From assembly GCA_000969725.1 (NCBI GenBank), contig JXSR01S002425.1: a stretch of 32,495 nt of DNA; one strand, written 5' to 3'. Origin of the DNA: Ophiothrix spiculata. Lineage: Eukaryota > Echinodermata > Ophiuroidea > Amphilepidida > Ophiotrichidae. The notes below the pieces were generated by a model. It was not told the DNA's origin, did no database searches, and worked only from the letters and a program-made list of their open reading frames with translations. This document shows positions 32,114-32,495 of the stretch, piece by piece. Positions within the stretch are counted from its first letter, which is position 1. The number at the start of each line of letters is the position of its first letter. The translations under genes were made by a program, and so were the position numbers.

Positions 32114-32218
32114 AACCGGTGGTTGACCGCCCAGAACCGCCGGTTTTGGTCGGTTACTATTGTTTTGAATAATGGAAACCGGCCAGAACCGCCGATTTCT
32201 GTCGGTCAGCTGCCGGTT
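32114..32218. repeat. 42 bp-arm imperfect palindrome built of AACCGG / CAGAACCGCCGG motifs
   Basis: The arm 32114-32155 ('AACCGGTGGTTGACCG', then CCAGAACCGCCGGTTTTGG) pairs with 32177-32218 over most positions, with a 21 base AT-rich spacer. Both arms contain CAGAACCGCCG directly as well, so it is both a direct and an inverted repeat. It lies exactly where the similarity between copies A and B ends. Confidence 0.7.
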
Positions 32219-32495
32219 GAGTTCTGAAGCCACCCTTTAATGAGCGATAATGAAGAAACTGGGTTAAACCATTTTGTTACAATGTATATTAAAGAATTAT
32301 GATATTACTACCAAACCAAAAGCGGTTTTATCAATCTCATTCGTATGTTTTTGCCTGATATATTTTGAAAAATTAGTGTTTCAAAAGATTTCATTGCGTT
32401 TTTCTTAAAAAAGTATATTTTTCACAGTATTTTCTCAGCAATAGAATACGATATAATTATCGAACGTCTCACAAATATTAATACATGTGTTGCCT
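32219..32495. other. AT-rich end of window
   Basis: No recognisable feature. Confidence 0.3.

Overview
The window is AT-rich, intron-containing animal DNA. It shows spliced exons with consensus sites, L2/CR1-like and RTE-like non-LTR retrotransposon remains, Tc1/mariner-like and Harbinger-like DNA transposons, many foldback (MITE-like) elements, tRNA-derived SINE heads and long microsatellites. There is no sign of bacterial organisation. The element mix and the recurring 'GGCGGCCATTTTGAAT'-type repeats suggest a marine invertebrate, but the sequence alone does not fix the phylum.

One host gene can be supported. It is a minus-strand SLC16 (monocarboxylate transporter-like) major facilitator gene with three coding exons at 15398-15224, 7808-7668 and 5807-5004, all joined in phase 1 with good splice sites. 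They give about 373 codons and eleven of the usual twelve membrane segments. The last exon was not found. Intron 1 (7.4 kb) holds an RTE-like pseudogene, an L2-like fragment and several small transposons. Intron 2 holds a (GAT/GAG)n array over 600 bp long. A second short GAT run starts a few bases past the exon 3 donor.

Layout: 1-906, a degenerate array with a period of about 176 bp; 945-1207, an L2-like RT fragment; 1207-3352, copy A of an unclassified dispersed repeat; 4060-4380, an RTE-like fragment; 5004-15425, the transporter gene with its intronic repeats; 15514-18477, foldback elements and hairpins; 18478-20440, a Tc1/mariner-like element carrying a nested TTAA-target MITE; 21057-23990, mostly featureless AT-rich DNA; 24004-25992, three foldback elements and a tRNA-like SINE head; 26279-32112, copy B of the large repeat, split by a second Tc1-like element and by a 2.2 kb block holding a MITE, a SINE and a foldback minisatellite; 32114-32218, a large palindrome.

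The most informative result is a set of insertions that can be dated against one another because empty and filled sites both lie in this window. The Tc1-like element at 27449-28692 fills a TA that is still empty in copy A at 2074-2075. The MITE at 19846-20117 fills a TTAA in one Tc1-like copy that is unoccupied in the other. A Harbinger-like MITE splits an L2-like reading frame that rejoins when the MITE is removed. Both Tc1-like copies carry a second conserved box exactly 159 bp inside each end, an IR/DR arrangement like that of Sleeping Beauty.
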